Shown here: in pieces, positions 62,428 through 64,000 of the stretch | How the letters are laid out: the number at the start of each line of letters is the position of its first letter | Position numbering within the stretch: position 1 is the stretch's first letter | NCBI GenBank assembly: GCA_963978895.1 | Contig: OZ022240.1 | Location: forward strand, 43,064,768-43,128,767 | DNA length: 64,000 nucleotides | DNA from: Erpobdella octoculata | Lineage: Eukaryota > Annelida > Clitellata > Hirudinida > Erpobdellidae | Reading direction: 5' to 3' | Translations under genes and position numbers: made by a program | The notes under the pieces: generated by a model | Told to the model about the DNA's origin: nothing | Databases searched by the model: none | What the model saw: only the letters and a program-made list of their open reading frames with translations

Positions 62428-64000
62428 TTATAATTGGAAAACATTCAATAAACAAATATTTCCACCACTAATCACCAAACCACGATTTGTTGATGTTTCA
62501 ATACCAAAACATGAAAATTTACATTGAGCATCAAATGAATTCAAGTAATTTAAATCAAAATCAAAGACATGAATTTTTTCTCCAAACCTATCAGCTATGA
62601 ATAAATTGGAATTGTGATCAGTTGTTAATCCACCTGACCCAAATGCGTTCGGTAATAATAATGGATCAATTTCTTTAATGATATTTCCATCGCAGTTGAT
62701 TAAATAAAGTTTGTCATTACATGCTATTGCAAAATTTTCTTTTAAACGATCAACATTTAAATATTGAAAACAATCTGATATTTTCGGTAATTTAGAAATA
62801 TATTTAATTCCATCTTCTAGTGTAATTTCAAACAATTTTTTGTCTTTAAAAACGTACAAGTTCTTTTCCGTTGAATAAAAATAGTCTGATCCATCAAATT
62901 TATGCTTTATTGTATTTTTCCATTCAGGATTATTTTTCTGTTTTTCGAGATTATATATTTCTAAAGCTGGATTATTTATAACACATAAAAAATTGTTATA
63001 TAAATGAAATTGGAATATAGGGTGTTCAAACTCAATTGAAAAAAGAAAACCATATGATTTGTTGCAATAAACATCAATTTTTAATATATTTCTATTAAGA
63101 TATCCAAAATATAATTTTGTTTTGCTAATTGAAAACTTGCTGAAGTGATTGTTTAATTCTTTTGTTAGAATGAGTTTTGGTTGAATTTCATTAGTTGGAT
63201 TTAATTTTCCTATTGAAATTTGTGAGAAAAAAATTTGTTCGTGCAGTTGAATTGGTTCAAAAAATTTAATTACCGTTTCATTCAAATATTCGGAATATTT
63301 CTGTTTTGTTTTTTCAAGAAGATTTTCAACATCATCATCTAACTCTTTAAAAACATCATTTAACAAATTATTTTCAATAAGTTCAATGAATTTGATAAGA
63401 TTACAATGCTGGAACCAATTTTCATATTCAATCCGTTTTTTTTTTATTTTACCTTTAAGTTGTAGTATTTCGTTTTTATGCAATTTGAATTGTTTTTCAA
63501 TTTCATTGCTTTTTTCCGTAATTATTCCTTCATAATCATCCTTGTAAAAATCAATATTTTTGATAATTTGGTTTTTAATATCTTCAAAATGTTTTTCAAA
63601 TTGTTTTTTCAAAATTTCAGTTTTACAAGTAACAGAAAACCTTTGTTTTCCAATTGCTTCCCAAATTTCTTCTATGATAGCTAAGTTGTATTTCAATTTA
63701 GATTGTTTTTGAAATACATTTGTATCAAAGTCTTTTTTAATTTGATAAAACGTTTTAAGTGGGCAGGATTCATGATTAAGACAAGTTTCACAGTCAACCC
63801 ATGTCTGACAAGGTTTGCAATATAATGTTTTAATGTTATCTTCTTTTTCTCTGGCCTGTAATTTTAAATCCGTCAAAACATGTTTCTTTGTAGCTGGAAT
63901 TTTTTTATGACAGATTTTACATGATGTACACAAATACAATTTGCAATCAAAGCACAAAAAACTAAACTCTTCACGGGAACAACTCCCACAACATATATCC
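62428..64000 (-). CDS. Type I TRIM-like protein, cut by window end
   Basis: The frame is open from base 64000. It starts within B-box 2 (CCGSCSREE, then CFDCKLYLCTSC, H, H) and continues YCKPCQTWVDC with HESC, a coiled coil (about EEIWEAIGKQ to KKKRIEYENW) and the propeller (LTTDHNSNLFIADRFGEKIH), ending NVFQL. Both B-box 2 and the zinc motif are complete. The first module and start codon should lie beyond the window, by comparison with the 6.7 and 40.1 kb genes. No frameshift in the visible 524 codons. Confidence 0.88.
   Translation of the reverse strand, partial: DICCGSCSREEFSFLCFDCKLYLCTSCKICHKKIPATKKHVLTDLKLQAREKEDNIKTLYCKPCQTWVDCETCLNHESCPLKTFYQIKKDFDTNVFQKQSKLKYNLAIIEEIWEAIGKQRFSVTCKTEILKKQFEKHFEDIKNQIIKNIDFYKDDYEGIITEKSNEIEKQFKLHKNEILQLKGKIKKKRIEYENWFQHCNLIKFIELIENNLLNDVFKELDDDVENLLEKTKQKYSEYLNETVIKFFEPIQLHEQIFFSQISIGKLNPTNEIQPKLILTKELNNHFSKFSISKTKLYFGYLNRNILKIDVYCNKSYGFLFSIEFEHPIFQFHLYNNFLCVINNPALEIYNLEKQKNNPEWKNTIKHKFDGSDYFYSTEKNLYVFKDKKLFEITLEDGIKYISKLPKISDCFQYLNVDRLKENFAIACNDKLYLINCDGNIIKEIDPLLLPNAFGSGGLTTDHNSNLFIADRFGEKIHVFDFDLNYLNSFDAQCKFSCFGIETSTNRGLVISGGNICLLNVFQL

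Overview
This is eukaryotic, almost certainly animal, DNA. It is strongly AT-rich and full of microsatellites and degraded transposons (hAT, non-LTR, Ty3/gypsy, Helitron, tRNA-derived SINE and foldback elements). Its only convincing host genes are RING/B-box/coiled-coil proteins with an NHL-like C-terminal propeller (TRIM-like). TTAGGG-type repeats and an expanded, single-exon TRIM-like family suit an invertebrate metazoan; I cannot name the phylum. No bacterial, rRNA or CRISPR feature was seen.

The window holds nine full or near-full TRIM-like copies in two subfamilies. Type I (minus strand: 6.7-9.1, 40.1-42.4, 48.6-51.0 and 62.4-64.0 kb) lacks a RING and carries the B-box/coiled-coil module twice. 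Type II has one RING, one B-box, a coiled coil and the propeller (minus: 16.0-17.8, 22.8-24.6; plus: 19.5-21.3, 29.7-31.5, 56.2-58.0). Both share a CxxC-x11-HxxC motif after the B-box and end in [IV]FQL. About eight further fragments are mostly 3'-terminal. Three long copies carry a single frameshift at a homopolymer and one has lost its RING.

Layout: 0-5 kb, gypsy RT fossil, Helitron-like pieces, repeats. 5-9 kb, an inverted fusion of TRIM fragments, then Type I gene 1. 10.5-15.7 kb, segmental duplication with two hAT elements. 16-31.5 kb, Type II genes, including a large palindrome with divergent genes at its ends. 32-34 kb, a hAT fossil broken by a LINE. 34.6-38.4 kb, a Helitron array. 38.6-42.4 kb, a stack of TRIM 3' ends with Helitron-like termini, then Type I gene 2. 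42.8-48 kb, LINE endonuclease fossil, foldback element with TTAGGG repeats, Type II pseudogene. 48.6-51 kb, Type I gene 3. 51-56.2 kb, simple repeats, LINE fossils, second copy of the 10.9-12.9 kb duplication. 56.2-58 kb, a Type II gene abutting a LINE fragment. 58-64 kb, fossils, then Type I gene 4, cut by the window end.

The most interesting pattern is that every plus-strand Type II gene, and every fragment in the 38.6-39.5 kb stack, has a Helitron-like 3' terminus (short hairpin then CTAG or a degenerate form) within a few tens of bases of the TRIM stop codon. It points towards that codon. I infer that Helitron read-through past this terminus may have copied TRIM 3' ends, or whole genes, around the genome. 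The TRIM proteins are probably ubiquitin-ligase or scaffold proteins of a fast-evolving, possibly immune, family; that function is inference.
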